From Micrasema longulum (Eukaryota > Arthropoda > Insecta > Trichoptera > Brachycentridae), in the NCBI GenBank assembly GCA_022494885.1, contig JAGVSM010004231.1:124001-188000 (forward strand): a stretch of DNA of 64,000 bases, read 5' to 3'. Below are positions 12,004 to 24,637 of this stretch, one piece after another (positions within the stretch are counted from its first letter, which is position 1; every line of letters begins with the position of its first letter). The notes under the pieces are model-generated. The model was not told the DNA's origin. It searched no databases and was given only the letters and a program-made list of their open reading frames with translations. The position numbers were made by a program, and so were the translations under genes.

Positions 12004-12256
12004 ACATTTGTCCGCCTGTGCTCTAATCATCACGTTTGCCTACCATGCAAGAGGTCTCGGGTTCGATTCGCGACATGGTTGACATGAAATATTGATTAAA
12101 AAAAGTGTTTTTACGCTGGAATATTTCAGTCCCTGGGCTGGCACCTGAAGCGTAAGAATGATCATCATATATAAAAATAATTCAAATACGTTGCGGTTAT
12201 CTTACCAGTGGAGTGTCCTATGCGCCATTAGGCGCGGAAAGGGGACGATGACGATG
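12004..12256 (+). mobile_element. SINE family 1 copy
   Basis: The tRNA-derived head has B box GGTTCGATTCG at 12060-12070. It is followed by the family body with CTGGCACCTGAAGCGTAAG and the terminal block TGCGCCATTAGGCGCGGAAA, then a GATGACGATGA tail. Flanking ATAATTTAT occurs at 11995-12003 and 12257-12265, a plausible 9-bp target duplication. The head implies Pol III transcription and the GATGAT tail is shared with other copies. Confidence 0.8.
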
Positions 12257-12389
12257 ATAATTTATGATTTTTTTCTAAACTTTTAGGTGAATACAATTTC
12301 CATTACAGTAAATGTAAAAGTATTGCGTTTTTAATTTATATAATAAAATTCTGAAAATATATACGAATTTATGCATATTGTTTCTTTTT

Positions 12390-12720
12390 ATGGAGTGGTT
12401 TTCGACTGGTCCGCATTCTCGCTGGCTTGAGATTGCGTCTTTAGGGCCTTTGAGGACGTCATCAATTGAAATAACAAATAGGAAGCGAAACAAGGTCGCA
12501 CAGTAGAAGCATTAAGGGCGTATAATAAATTTTGCGCTATGCCACAGCTATGTAGTGGAACCTTTTGATCAATGAGTTGTATTGGTAGCACGCGGGCCTG
12601 AAGCCAATTTGGGGCTCCGTTTGGCGCGAAATTGTTGCCGCATCTCTTGTGTTACATCTTACCAATCAGGATTCTTTAACCCCTCTGTCTCTCGAGAAAA
12701 ATATAAATCTTTTATCTCTC
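12390..12720. promoter_or_regulatory. GC-richer island, possible regulatory DNA
   Basis: Non-repetitive mixed composition with CpGs (for example around 12480 and 12590-12650). There is no coding or transposon motif. Confidence 0.2.
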
Positions 12721-13255
12721 AAGTTTGACCCGAACCTGGAATAATCAGAAAATGTAGACTTGCATTTAGCTGCTTTGATATTTTAATTAGCGTCCAGTGG
12801 ATTGGGAAACCACTTTCTGTTGACCCCAATAATGTATTATCTGCAACACAAACAAGATGTTGTTATGCACATTTTTGTAGAAATCGCTGTTTACGATTTC
12901 GGGGAAAAATCGATTAGAAAAACTTTTTTAACATTTATATTTGTTATGCACGGTAATGACGTAGTTTGTCAATATATTATTTACTCAATATACTCTTATA
13001 CATACTTACTCGTATCGCGGTTAAATCAAATTCGTCTTGATGAGTAATATTAAATATTACTGTTTTTATTCAGAACGGTACATATTATATTCATAATAAT
13101 AAGTATTTTATTATTTGATTACGCTAGTAAATTAAGTCATTCACAGTTTGGGGATTGAGTGTTTGATAAAGAAAACAATATTTATTTACTTTTTTTTTTA
13201 TTGATTAACGGTTCAAGGAATCGTTTACAAAAAATGTAATAAAAAAATTATATGT
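12721..13255. other. AT-rich spacer
   Basis: An 81-codon plus-strand frame (12802-13047) shows no recognisable domain. No repeats. Confidence 0.45.
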
Positions 13256-13256
13256 T

Positions 13257-13371
13257 ACATGGTGTGTAAAGTGGCCCCACAATGACAGGTCGTAAGCCCT
13301 GTAAATATGCCTAGACTTCCATATTCCATTCCCAAAAATGTTTTCCCTCTTTGTTGCAATAAATTTTTAAA
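13257..13371 (+). repeat. Dispersed repeat family A, partial copy
   Basis: Shares GTGTAAAGTGGCC, TAAGCCCTGTAAAT, GCCTAGACTTCCATAT and TCCCTCTTTGTTGCAATAAA with sequences at 14850, 34848, 48186-48656 and 57487-57693. The family is interspersed and unclassified; I see no coding sequence. This copy lacks the 3' arm that forms the inverted repeat at 48.5 kb. Confidence 0.75.
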
Positions 13372-13799
13372 AAAACTTCATTCAAACGGTAGGTACTTCT
13401 AACTATTACCTATCTACTAATACAGTAATTTTCATTTATTAAAAAAAACTTTTTCGAAAATTGTTTGTTTTTATTTAATCATAAATATCTACATCCTAGA
13501 AATAGTAAATACTATATAAAATAAAGAAGATACGTTAAGCGAAATCGTTTAATGGCGTAGCTAAACTGTTCATTGTCAAATAAAGTAAATGTTGTAAATA
13601 CGGTGGCATACCTTTTTTGTATTTTGCGAACAGGGCACGGCACGATTGAAAATATCGTACGTCGTTTAGTTAAATTCAACACATACCATAATATTTATGT
13701 AATTTAGCTTAACATATGCGGCATCTTGAATATCGCATTTTGTTTTTGTGTATGTACATATATTGTATATACCTACTTGAAAGGTTTTTAAAGTTCAAG
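13372..13799. other. AT-rich spacer
   Basis: Nothing recognised. Confidence 0.5.
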
Positions 13800-14350
13800 G
13801 CCAACTTCACAATCCTTTGAGCATTATTCGCGGAGCTGGTTTATGCGATAAATATAAGCGAGTGTGGTGATGTGACCAGTGACCGGTGACCGAGGTATCC
13901 GGATATGGAGAAAGACCTGTATAGTGGTGCATACATTTTGGAAACCAGCTTGTAAACATGTGACAAACCGTACAAATATGGCTTAACTGCATCACCTGCC
14001 AAAATGTACAAACGCGATTGACCCACTGGCCGATCGTTTCCCCATTGGACGATTCTTGCGCGACTATTCGAGGAGGACGCGTTCGGTGTTCGCGGGAAAC
14101 CAGTTTGCATTATTATTTCGATTCCGTCTAAAAAACTGGTCCGTTCGGGAGTAATGCACTCTCTTCTGAAATATTCGTTCTCGATTGCTGAATTTCTAAT
14201 GTCGAATTCTTGTTGTCCGCACCTCTGATCTTCCCCACCCTATCAGCATGTGCGCTGGGAATGTTATTTCGGAGGATATAATATTTATTATCCTATACGG
14301 GTGACATTCCGCATTGTATCGTCATAAGTGAGTCTTTTTGGCACACAACT
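13800..14350. promoter_or_regulatory. GC-richer island with nuclear-receptor-like half sites
   Basis: Balanced, CpG-containing, non-repetitive sequence between AT-rich flanks. It holds a triple GTGACC repeat (listed separately). Overlapping minus-strand frames have no recognisable domain. This is a candidate enhancer-type element, by inference. Confidence 0.25.
13872..13891 (-). promoter_or_regulatory. Three tandem GGTCA half sites, 7-bp period
   Basis: GTGACC occurs at 13872, 13879 and 13886. On the minus strand this is NGGTCA repeated with 1-bp spacing, the DR1 layout bound by RXR/USP- and HNF4-type nuclear receptors. Binding is inference. Confidence 0.3.
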
Positions 14351-14849
14351 CGGAAGATCACCGCGATGATCAACCATATTAAAATTCTTGTCGATTTCAT
14401 GTCTTATTTACTTGACGCTATTTTTTAGCGAATGAGTAATAAGTTAATATGCCTTGTATTAATGCATTTACAAGGTGTAATTGCGATATTTTATAAACAA
14501 TTAAGTGAGTAGTAAATCAACTTGCGTCTGATATTTCCTTTTCTGTTTCCCAAAACGTCGCCAATAAACGTACTTTAAATCGAATAAAGTTAAGATCTAA
14601 CTACTGACTACTGACTAAGCCATTTCTTATGAGATATTTGTTTTTTACTCGCATAATTATTTCCTTTTGCTAGTATCACCAAACAGTCTAAGGAATGGGT
14701 GAATTCGCCATGTTTATGATTTTCTAGTGTAACTTGTAACATAAAATTATGTCTAGTCTTTGCAATAGAAAATGGTTAAACATACTTTACACATAATCTT
14801 TACATATATTTTAAATAGAGAATAAGAACTTTTATAAGTTACAGAAATG
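14351..14849. other. AT-rich spacer
   Basis: Nothing recognised. Confidence 0.5.
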
Positions 14850-14930
14850 ATATCCTGTCATTGGCTGGTTTGAGTGATCACTTTTCGTACTTTACGACAT
14901 TCACCTTTTTGCCAATGTTTGGACATCAAT
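14850..14930 (-). repeat. Dispersed repeat family A, partial copy
   Basis: On the plus strand it reads CCTGTCATTGGCTGGTTTGA ... GACATTCACC ... GCCAATGTTTGGACAT, matching 48265-48345. It corresponds to the 5' part of the family in reverse orientation. Confidence 0.65.
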
Positions 14931-15599
14931 ATTTATTTTATCTGCTGATTTTAATGTTTGTCTATAAATATTTTATTATACTCAAAATATTGTCAATGTA
15001 CACATTAAACAAAAATATACCTTTATAACTTATAATTATAATTTTAAATAAATGAATAGGGGCGTTTAAGAAATTTTGGGGTAATCACGATGGTATTTAA
15101 TACGAAAAGATATAATAAATTGAGCTTCTTTCGTATAGGAAGCATATCCTTCTTAAATAACGATTAATATTTTATGCCTATCACACAATTCAGACGACAA
15201 TAATATAAATGAACTTTGAATGTATTATACTGTTTTTTCCCTTTGTCTATTATTATTTGATGATTTCTGTTTAGATTAACGAATCGTCGCTTGTTCTGAT
15301 TCTCTTGCGTGCTGCGTATTTCATTTCCGCATAAAATTGGTCTTCGTTGATTAAAGGAAATGTTTTTTCCTCAGCGTCCGCTTCCTTGACGCATCTTTTC
15401 AGGCCCTAGGGTGTACAGGGGATTAAGATTCCTAGTTCGTGTGTTCATGTATGTTTATTTCTGCCTGACGCATTATGTAGCTGTAAAATATTTATTTATT
15501 TTATTCGCAAATTTCCATTTGGCCTTTTCCAGTATAGTCTGATATACTCATCGTATAATTTTGTAAATGGTCTAAAAATATTTATTTCGAAATTTACTA
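14931..15599. other. AT-rich spacer
   Basis: Nothing recognised. Confidence 0.5.
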
Positions 15600-15935
15600 T
15601 GAAAATAATGTCATGTTCACGGCGAAAAAAGTCTCCTACGTTGCCTTGCCTTTAGCCTTATGCGATCGCGTAGTTTCGGAAGTACGTATTATTAAGCGCA
15701 TATTAAAGGGCAGGGTATAAATAATGCCGGGGCTGCGTGTGGCCATCTGGCGCGATATTACGGGCTATATGGGCTGTAGGGCGACCTTATCAGCCGACGC
15801 CAGCAGTGTTGGTAAACCCTGGCACCCGACGCCTAACATCCAACATCCCACACCCTACACCCTACACCCAAAACCCCAAGCTTCGCAACAGCCGAGTTCA
15901 CGTAGAGTCGTCTCATTATGATTCAGCTTAACCCT
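15600..15935. promoter_or_regulatory. GC-richer island with CCCACACCCTACACC repeats
   Basis: CpG-containing sequence that includes a short degenerate run of CCCTACACC/CCCACACC words (15848-15872). Two overlapping plus-strand frames are by-products of composition. Confidence 0.25.
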
Positions 15936-16157
15936 TTGCAACCTGACGGTGTCTTGGTGTAAAATAACTCATATATCTCTTATATGAGAATACGTTTGAT
16001 GTAACTAATCATTGTCGGTACATATGGACATTTTTGAGTCGTTTCGGCCATTTTGAAGTCATTAGTTTAAAAAAAAACTCCCGGGGCTTAGTTTTGCATA
16101 GAGCTGTTAGCTGCTGTGCTTATGCAAAATGACTACTCCTGTACACTCCTCTATGTT

Positions 16158-16428
16158 TTGTCGGTCTTGTGGTGTAAAGGTCAACGCGTTTGCCTACCAT
16201 GCAAGAAGTCTCGGGTTCGATTCTCGATATGGTTAATATGAAATAATTATTTAAAAGGTGTTTTTACACTAGAATATTTCATAGCTTCTGGACTGGTATC
16301 TAAAGCGTAAGACTGATCATCTTACCTTCATGTAATAAAAAATATATTAAGATGCGCTGCGATTTGGTGTACCAATGCATTGCCCTATGCACCATTAGGT
16401 GCGGAAAGGAAATGATGATGATGATGAC
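16158..16428 (+). mobile_element. SINE family 1 copy, near full length
   Basis: The tRNA-like head has an A-box-like start near 16165 and B box GGTTCGATTCT at 16214-16224. The body includes ATTTCATAGCTTCTGGACTG and AAAGCGTAAGACTGATCATC, then the end block GTGTACCAATGC...CACCATTAGGTGCGGAAAG and a (GAT)n tail to 16428. This is one of the best copies for building a consensus. Confidence 0.85.
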
Positions 16429-16429
16429 A

Positions 16430-19400
16430 AACCTCAATATTGTAACTATGACCAGCAAGTAAGTTCTTTTTTTTAAAAATGTTTTTGTGGTTTAATAATA
16501 ATGCTGGTTTTTAATTAATTTTTGAAAAATAACAACTCTTTATATTGCAATATTATCACTCATGAGGAATATCGGATTTAACATTATTTAAAAATTAAGG
16601 TATTTTTTCAAAGACTCTTAGTGTTTATAAAAGCCCTAATAACGATAATTTCGTTCATAAATTTCGTTTGTAATATTCGATGTCTCAGAAAAGCCATTTT
16701 AGTCGGTTGATAATGAATTCAGTCATAGAAATGCACTTAACAGCACGAACCGTGCATTTGTTTTAATGTTGGTAATGCCATTTATAGAAGTAAAAACCAC
16801 GCTTGTCTATGTTTTTTTCCCCCTCTCTCGTCTTAAAGCTCGTAGCTACTGTAAAATGGGGCGACATTTGAATCGTAGGGTGAATTTAATCAGCGGATAT
16901 ATTGTTAATATTTCTCTCTATAACTTGTAAATCTCCGACAATTCTTGACTATTTTTTCTAAATAAACAGAATTCACTTTAATTGCAAATGTTATATAACT
17001 TTATTTCAAGTAAGATTTAAAGAAAGTAGTTAAATCGTGAAGTAGTTTTATTAAAAAAAAAATAGTAATAGACTAACGTGTCAGTTTTTCAAATATTTGT
17101 TTAGTGATAAAAGTAATTTCGTGTAATTTGCATTGTCTTGACATCACTTGTATTTATATCACCGAGTGTCCATGATTATGATTGTTTGCATACCTATTTG
17201 AAACTGGCTGAAATTTATAATGTTTTCTACATATTGTTTTGCGAGTGACATGATTCGAACTATTATTAAAAGTTTTAAGACAAGGCCTACAAAAAATATC
17301 TTGCTTAAATACTAGAAAAAACTCTCATGAAGATTCGGGCTGCTTCCAACCAATACAAAATATGTTTTGCAATTGGTACTATACAATGGATATTATAAAG
17401 TCAAACATCCTTATAAGCATTTTAACCAGTATTTTCAGAACGTAAGGAAAATTTTCTTAACCAAGCGATAATAAAATGTGGGGACTGGATTTGTTTCCCC
17501 TCAACACGCAGGATTTTAGATTATAAATAAAAAGTATTATGACTCTTGAACTTGATAAAAAGTTGATAAAACTTCAAAATAATTTTCTCCGCAAACATTT
17601 TCTTTTGAGAATGAACGGAATAAATGTGAGACTTCGTCCTCGAACGGTAACGGTAAATAGGTTCATCTAGTAAATCAGATAATTCCAACGGAACACTTGT
17701 AAAAGAACCTCGTACACTTCAATTGCACTTATTGTGAAATTTTGTCGCACACTGTTGAATATCGCCAGTATTGATTTCACAAGTACATTTAACGTCTTCG
17801 TAAGAAACAGATGAACAGGAATTGCAAATCATTTGGTAAAATAAATTTTTCCAAAGCCGTGACAGATGAAGTTACCTCCATTCATAAAAAGGACACAATA
17901 ACCTATCTTTTTGATCCGATGATAATGTCAGCTAATGAACAAATTCTTAAACATAATATTATTCATTGATCGCTAACTTTATTTCATCAGAAAGCAAGGT
18001 TATTATGTCATCTTTAAAAAATATTTAAGAATATTTTTTTTTTGATATCATTATAATATTTTAAACATGATTTATATTTTTATTATAATTTTTGTGTTTA
18101 TAGTGAAATTCCCTTTTTTTGTTGATAATAATTTAAAAACAAAATTGGACTTTATGTGGAATTAAAGTATATTATTTTTTATTTACTGAATTATTTCATG
18201 CGACTTAACCGCCTATAAAAGACGCCTTTTCTAAATTTGCTTATACCTCAGTGTCTTCTTTTTGTAAGTAATTTATAATTGGAAAATCTTCGAAACCAAC
18301 ACATAAAATCATGGGGTATCAAAGCAACCCCACTCCTAGGATTGACTTTGAACATGATTTCTCGTTCACACGACATAATTATTATCTCATTTCAAAAATA
18401 ACAATTTATATTTTCGTTTTATGAAGGTTTGATGTTCAAAACTGATAAAAGTCACCCCATTCTACTTTACTAAAAAATCATAGAAATGTACGTAAAAACT
18501 GTCGCCGTATCCAATGACGTCATACTTGATAATGTCATGCATTGTTTGTTTTTATACTTATTTAAATGACTATACTTTGATTCTTTATATATCCCTTATT
18601 TCTTAACAAATTGTAATAGGAATAGTTCCGATTGTATTGTGATTTTTTAAATTTAATTTATAAGTTAATGAGAAAATCCAATCAGAAAAGAAAATCTATT
18701 GCCCGTTCCCCGACGCTGACGGTACAAATTTGTATATATTTTTTTAATATAAGAAGTTTAAAAATACATAATCGTTTTTAAGTTATAAATAACATTTTTT
18801 CAAAATAAGAAGTTCAAAACTCTATTAACTATGTTCAGGGAATAAAATGTTAACATATATAACTATTTAAGGTATTTTATAATGCTGCAGAAATTTTTGT
18901 CCTGTATACGTTCACGCAAAATTTACTACCACCAGAGAACGCTCATTAAATACTCGATTTCTTAAGTTGACAAGGGTTGTCAAAGTTTTCTTTAAAAGAT
19001 TATTTAAAAAATGCTGAAATTTCGAACACTTCTACCTACTTTTTTTTCTTTTTAAAGGTATAAATAAAATTACTTTGTTTTATGAACCACTTTTTTATTG
19101 TTACAACCGACAATAACTTGTTTCTACGACCAGTAGCATGTTTTTACGATACATATTTTACCAGTTTTAAATCATATTTTTCAAATAATATGAATGAATG
19201 ATTTTGAAATATTGTTCTTTAGATTACTTTTTGGTTTTACATGTTAAGTAGATACCTATTTGTTTATTTTATGTTTATTTTATTAGCAAACTGTTGACTT
19301 TGTTAACAATTGTGACCAAACTAAACTAAGTACGAGTACCCGTTCGCACCTGGATATTATGCCTATGTATGCATTTGAATTCCCTTCGACTTATATGTCG

Positions 19401-21120
19401 TTTTTATTGATCTTCCTTTCTTGTAATTAGGCATACGCAGTCATAGAAAACACTGTATACCTATATAATATACCTCTTGCTGTAGTGCGTGTTAAAACCG
19501 AACTTTAGTACTTAATAATGTAAAGTTATTGATCGCGTTTTATTGCAACAGGAATTTTTTTCTGGAAATGTATTTCAACCGAACATGTAATTTCACGTAG
19601 CTCTTTTTATGTATTGTATTGATTTGTCTTTGTTACAGAGAAAATGTATCAAACGAATGATATTTTTTTATATGTATAAACTCGGATCGTCATTTGTGCG
19701 TAGGTACTCGTGCGATAATCTAAGTGGACTTTTCTATCGACTTAAAGTTTTGTTACGTAGAAAAAACATTTTATATAAACATAGAAATGCGTAGTCCAAG
19801 TACACTGAAGGGCCTAGTTACTACCCCAGAAGTAGTCTATATAACCCTTGTTAACGTTAAATTCTCTTCGCAAACAATATTGTCTATCAGCCTATTGGAT
19901 CGCATTAGAGTATAATACACAATACGAAGTGTACGCCGACCATTTCAATGAAAGTTCGTATCGAGTATGCCTACAATTTGTGTACGTTTTAGCATGGCGT
20001 AACAAATTTCCTCGAACATAATGTCAGTATTTATTGTTCGGCACAAAACGCGTTTCAATGTTCCGCACAGCCTTAGAAAGCTCCAGTTCAAAGACATGTA
20101 ATTTTACTTATAAAGAGTCGACTAAACCTTTTACACTTTTGTGGCAAACAGTCTACCTATTTCCCTTATTTGATGTAGGTAAATGGACTTTGGTTTGTAT
20201 GTTCGAATACTACAAATGTATATATGAGAACACAACATTTTATAGCTACCTAATACGTACTTAATTCTAAACATGAGATATCTTAATTATCTCAAAATAA
20301 ATCGTCGAATAGACCTTGCTTCATAGTGAATACATTTGTTGAAAAATAAGTAAACTCTCGGTATTTTATGATTTGAAAATATTCATGCTCGGTTTTAGTT
20401 CCAATACAATTAAAGTAGATCTACCTTATATTGCTAAAAAATATTTGTAAAATACATTGAACTATTGAGTTAATATTTTACTCTTCATATCACAATTTGA
20501 AAATACTTTTGTCGTTTTTATTAAAACATGTTAGGGGTTCATTAAAATATGTACGTACTATGTAATGATATCTACTTTTAATTTGTAAAATTACTATATA
20601 TTCAAAATATATGTTATCGAAGGGGGGTACACACGATTAAAACGGGTTCATTGCATTTTTTCGATTTTAGAGACACTAATGCTATTTTTTATCCTTAATG
20701 AGTTCTTTAGAATGGAATATTTAAAACCAACGAAATCTGACTCCTTGTTTTACAAATAATAGGAATGAAATATCTTGGCCAGCAAAAAACAGTTAAAATG
20801 CGACGATCGCTTCTACGATATCGTTTTTGTATGTTCATGAAAGGATTTTTGCTAAAACTTAAAAGGAGACATTTTTCTTCGTTTTCTATAATTGTATATA
20901 AAAATATATTTGACATTTATTAAAAACATATTTTATTAATGACGTGAACCCAGTGCTCCACAAATACGGTTTTTTATTTTTCGTATTGCTCTCCTGAAAA
21001 ATGAGTTATTTGCCGTATCCTTCATTTATGTTTCTTATGTTAAGGAACTATTTATTTTCAATATGCGTGTTAAGTAATAATTATTTTTGATATAAATTTT
21101 CATTATAATAATAAAATTAC
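16430..21120. other. Long AT-rich block without recognisable elements
   Basis: Nearly 5 kb without a convincing gene, SINE, LINE or DNA transposon. Open frames (for example 19609-19915 and 20034-20264) are short and unrelated to known families. Confidence 0.45.
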
Positions 21121-21121
21121 G

Positions 21122-21215
21122 TACATAGTTTTATTCCACTTTTATTTATAATTTTTTACCAGTGACCGGGTTTCGTCGTGACCGACATCGTCAGATTGGC
21201 GGGAGACTAAACAAA
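21122..21215 (-). mobile_element. Penelope-like terminal repeat with hammerhead-type core
   Basis: The minus strand reads CUGACGA (21188-21194), then a GUCG/CGAC stem, then GAAAC (21170-21174) and CCGGUC. CUGANGA-stem-GAAA is the hammerhead catalytic core, and ACC/GGU gives the minimal helix III known from Penelope-like retroelement ribozymes. An AATAAAAGTGG word follows, as at 34.0 kb. One extra U lies between the core and helix II, so activity is uncertain. No coding part is attached. Confidence 0.55.
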
Positions 21216-21534
21216 TTTCTATGTTATATACAAGTGCAAGCAGGGGTTGTAAATCATGATTTTATATAATTATGGAAATAAAAGATTTTAAATTTAAAAA
21301 ATTATAAATAAAAGTGCAATAAAACTATAAATGTATTTTTATTATTATAATTGAAAATGCAGTTCCACCAAAAAATGTAAATAGAAAAACTCAATATATT
21401 AAGTTTTTCAGTCATCAAATAAAAGTTAAATGAAGTAAACTCTTATGTCCCTTAAACTCACGACTTGTATTGATAAATACGATAAAACAACTTCAGTGTA
21501 ATATTAAAAAAGCTGTGTAAACATGTGACAAAGG

Positions 21535-22010
21535 AAATATTTGAGCTCTTACCGACGGGCCGTGCAAATCATTCCAACGATCAGGAAGAAAGTTTCTGTG
21601 TTTTTACCCCGAGAGAAGGAGAGAGCTTTCAAATAGATGTGATCATTACCGATCGTACCTGGCGACGTGAAACATTGATGTGCCCGTGATTTGTGGACGG
21701 CGCTGCACACGTGTAGGCAGTAGGCGGTAGGCATCCCTTCACCGACCTGAAGTGTAAATCGAAGGTTTCGCTAATCCGGCCCTCCATCGATTTTCCCGGC
21801 CGCCGCCTATGCGACCCGGATGCGGGGCGGTTTTTATCCCTCGGTCAAACCCATTGTCGTTTGTCAATGTAATGACGAGGAATGGAAGCGTTGTCTGTGA
21901 AATTCCACTCAGCATCCTGGGACTTCATGGGCCGGACAAATTAATGGACCAATTTTATATCTACCTCGGCCAGCATAAAAATTTATACGGAGCTATCCCA
22001 TTTCCGTACT
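21535..22010. promoter_or_regulatory. GC-richer island, possible regulatory DNA
   Basis: About 475 bp of balanced, CpG-rich, non-repetitive sequence with sharp AT-rich borders. No recognised coding motif; the open frame at 21809-22078 has no known domain. Among the stronger candidates here for conserved non-coding sequence, on composition alone. Confidence 0.25.
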
Positions 22011-22850
22011 CGTTTAGAAATGTATATTTTATATTTTTTCGTCAGATAACGTTTATTCTGATATGCATGTATAAATAAGAAATATCGATGCAGTGTATTG
22101 CTATTTAAAAATAAACAAATAAAAAATATGTCTGTGTTAGTTTTGAGGCGGCATCGGCTGATCAGCAGCATTATATTTATCGGGAGTGTTGTCTGTTTAC
22201 TTAGTTCAAGTTGATGCAAAAAATAACAACAATCCTTTTATAAATTAAGTTTAAGTAAATATTTCTCTAATTATGTATAATGGTTGCAATAAGGTAGGTA
22301 TTTGTATTTGAAGGCGTCTCAAAGTTTTAGCTTTGCTTTGGCGTGATTTGCATTTTTCAAGATGTTTGTTAGGGCCGATCAAACCTGTTTTCTCGCTATA
22401 AGTCGAATAAATATATGCACATAAGCGTACTCTATTTTAGGTGTTCAGTGTTCATATATTCCTTTGTGTTGTATGGATACATTTGCTAGGGGAATCAATT
22501 TTATATTGAAATACTCTACAAAAAAATACTGAAATACATAGTTGATATGAAAAAAAAGTGTACCAATATAGTAATTATTTTGATATATGTAACAAATATG
22601 CATTTTTTCTTATGCATATTTTTGTACAGCACTACTATTGGAAATTCCTTTACCTTCATAAAATGACGATTTACCTTTTTATGCAACTTTCTATTCAGGT
22701 ACCAGTACTCGTAAGTGAAAAATATATTTCATTGAAACAAAGTCGAGGAATGCAAATCACTGTTATAATATGAATTGACCTAAACAAAGAAAAATTATTA
22801 TACAGCTGCCCTCTCCAGGTCTCAAACCCAAGTCTCCAACTGTCGGTCAG
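22011..22850. other. AT-rich spacer
   Basis: Nothing recognised. Confidence 0.5.
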
Positions 22851-22854
22851 GAAC

Positions 22855-23035
22855 CGGGCTGTGTTCCCGTAGCTAGTGCCGCGGACTTATGGATTAGAAG
22901 TCCGAGGTTCGAATCCCACTCTCTCTCACAACTTAGTTCCCATTTTCTAAGGGTGAGTTATTTACAACTCAGCGAAAATGGCCCCAAAAATTGAAATATT
23001 TGGGTGAATCATAAAAATACAAATATTTATTTTTA
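22855..23035 (+). mobile_element. SINE family 2 copy (tRNA-derived)
   Basis: An A-box-like TAGCTAGTGCCGCGG and a perfect B box GGTTCGAATCC at 22906-22916 form a tRNA-like head. The body has AAATGGCCCCAAAAATTGAA and the copy ends in A-rich DNA. The head and body differ from family 1. A second, worn copy lies at 52916-53035. The lack of acceptor-stem pairing excludes an ordinary tRNA gene. Confidence 0.7.
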
Positions 23036-23689
23036 AAATAAAAAAAAAATAAAACAGAAAACTATATGTATATCTCTTGTTAATCTTATCGGGCATCAAA
23101 CTCGTGCATGTCTTAACTATTACGCCATGCAGCAGAACAGCGTAAATAAAAAGTTAAGTTAAATTCGAGTGTAAACCATTATTTTTCCTTAGATTAAAGG
23201 GTTAAAAATCTCTTATAAACCTACAAATATTATATAGTTTATAATATATTTAACATACAGTAAGTGTTAGTTTCTTTGTTTTCCACTAATTAAGATTTCG
23301 TGGTATTTCATCATTCAAATAGCGGACTCTTTATTAATCAAAAATATTATCTAGAATATCAAAATTCATTGAATGATTTCGTTCTCGGTATATTAAACTT
23401 TTCTGAATGAAAATGAACCATTATTATGTGTAAGATTTCGAAGTCCTTCTTAGTAAATTTACGACAATGTAGTATCAAATATCTTCACAAATGGGGTTTA
23501 AATGTTTTTATTATAAAGCGTCAAAAAACGTACAATTCTTCATAGGATTTTCGTTGTTTTTGTAGGTGAAAAATACGTTCTCGTCTATTTCGTACATATG
23601 GCCAAAACATTTTTTTTAACCTTAAGAAAAATATAACTCTCCAGGAGACATGCTTTTCCGGTGGGATTTCCATCAATCGTGCGTTGCCG
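23036..23689. other. AT-rich spacer
   Basis: Nothing recognised. Confidence 0.5.
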
Positions 23690-24120
23690 AATGCGACGTG
23701 ATTATGTTCTGCGTGCTACTCGCAGACAAACATAATTACGCGGCCGCAAATAGTTGCTAGGGTGGTAGTTAAATGGGTCGTGGGGGGTTGTGGGCGGCGG
23801 GCGGCGCTGCAGGGCGGGGGCGGGTGCGTGCAGGGCCAGGGTTGCAGGGCGCGGGGCGGGGGGGGCTGCAGGGCGCGCGTGGGCGACGTCCCCCGGGGGG
23901 GACGGCCGCCCACCACGCCCGCCGCCCGCCGGGGGGGCGAACCGCCAAAGTTGAAGGACGAATATCATCTCGCTGTCTGCCTGAGTAGGAAGACTTTTTA
24001 TAGGCTGCGGCCTTTTCTTGTTGAGTCTGCCGAAACCTCCGTCTGTCCTGACTGCTTGTTTTCTATTCTTCCCTTAATGGGTGTTACTTCCGCGTATAAT
24101 CTATTTTTATGGGGTTGAGC
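23690..24120. promoter_or_regulatory. Extremely G-rich CpG island
   Basis: From 23765 to 23885 the plus strand is dominated by G runs (GGGGGG, GGGCGG, GGGGCGGGGGGGG) with CTGCAGGGCG repeated three times, then a CCCCCGGGGGGG switch at 23890-23901. The density of G runs predicts G-quadruplex formation. Long frames on both strands (23702-24118) are simply stop-poor GC DNA. It could be a promoter-associated island, but no gene start is visible. Confidence 0.35.
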
Positions 24121-24440
24121 AATTACGGTTTTTGTTAGCTTTTTTTTGTTTTCTATCGTTTTATTTTTCTCGTCTTTCAAGTTGTTTTTCTCTTCTATAT
24201 GGTTTTATTCTGATTAAATCGTTTTCTGATTTCTATCCATGTTAAAAAAAAATTGGTTTTTATTTAAGACATAGTTTTGTGTAATAAAAGAAAAACCCAA
24301 AATTATTTTTGAAATAAACAAGAAATACCTAAACAATATGTGCGTAAACTATTATACATGCATGTTTTTTTTTATTTTTGAATATTATTCGTAATTCTTT
24401 CAATACATGGATTGTAATAAAATAAATTTAAAACGAATTT
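24121..24440. other. AT-rich spacer
   Basis: Nothing recognised. Confidence 0.5.
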
Positions 24441-24444
24441 GCTT

Positions 24445-24553
24445 TTAACCACTTAGTTTTTATTTTTCCTACCGACCGGTTTCAATGCTACACAAGCTAC
24501 TTTATTAACGTGTTCGAAACCATTTGGTAGAAAAAAAAGCGGTTAAAAACAAA
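24445..24553. repeat. Inverted pair of Penelope-like terminal fragments
   Basis: Left arm 24445-24491 and right arm 24511-24553 are imperfect inverted copies. Each reads outward as GAAACC, a short GGU-containing stretch, then an A-rich word and an end resembling AAGTGG or AGCGGTT. This is the segment downstream of the hammerhead core at 21.2 and 34.0 kb. The upstream CUGANGA element is not recognisable. The head-to-head arrangement matches the 34-kb palindrome, though it is more decayed. Confidence 0.45.
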
Positions 24554-24637
24554 ATTGTTTAACATTTATTTTCTTATAATGAGTAACCACAAAGTTAGTG
24601 CTTCAAATATAAAATTGCATATATTTTGTAATTTGTA

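Noticed and set aside
23702..24118. Long frames on both strands in the G-rich island, including a Gly/Arg-rich peptide
   Set aside because: Stops are rare in such GC-rich DNA, and open frames overlap on both strands in several phases, so they reflect composition, not coding.
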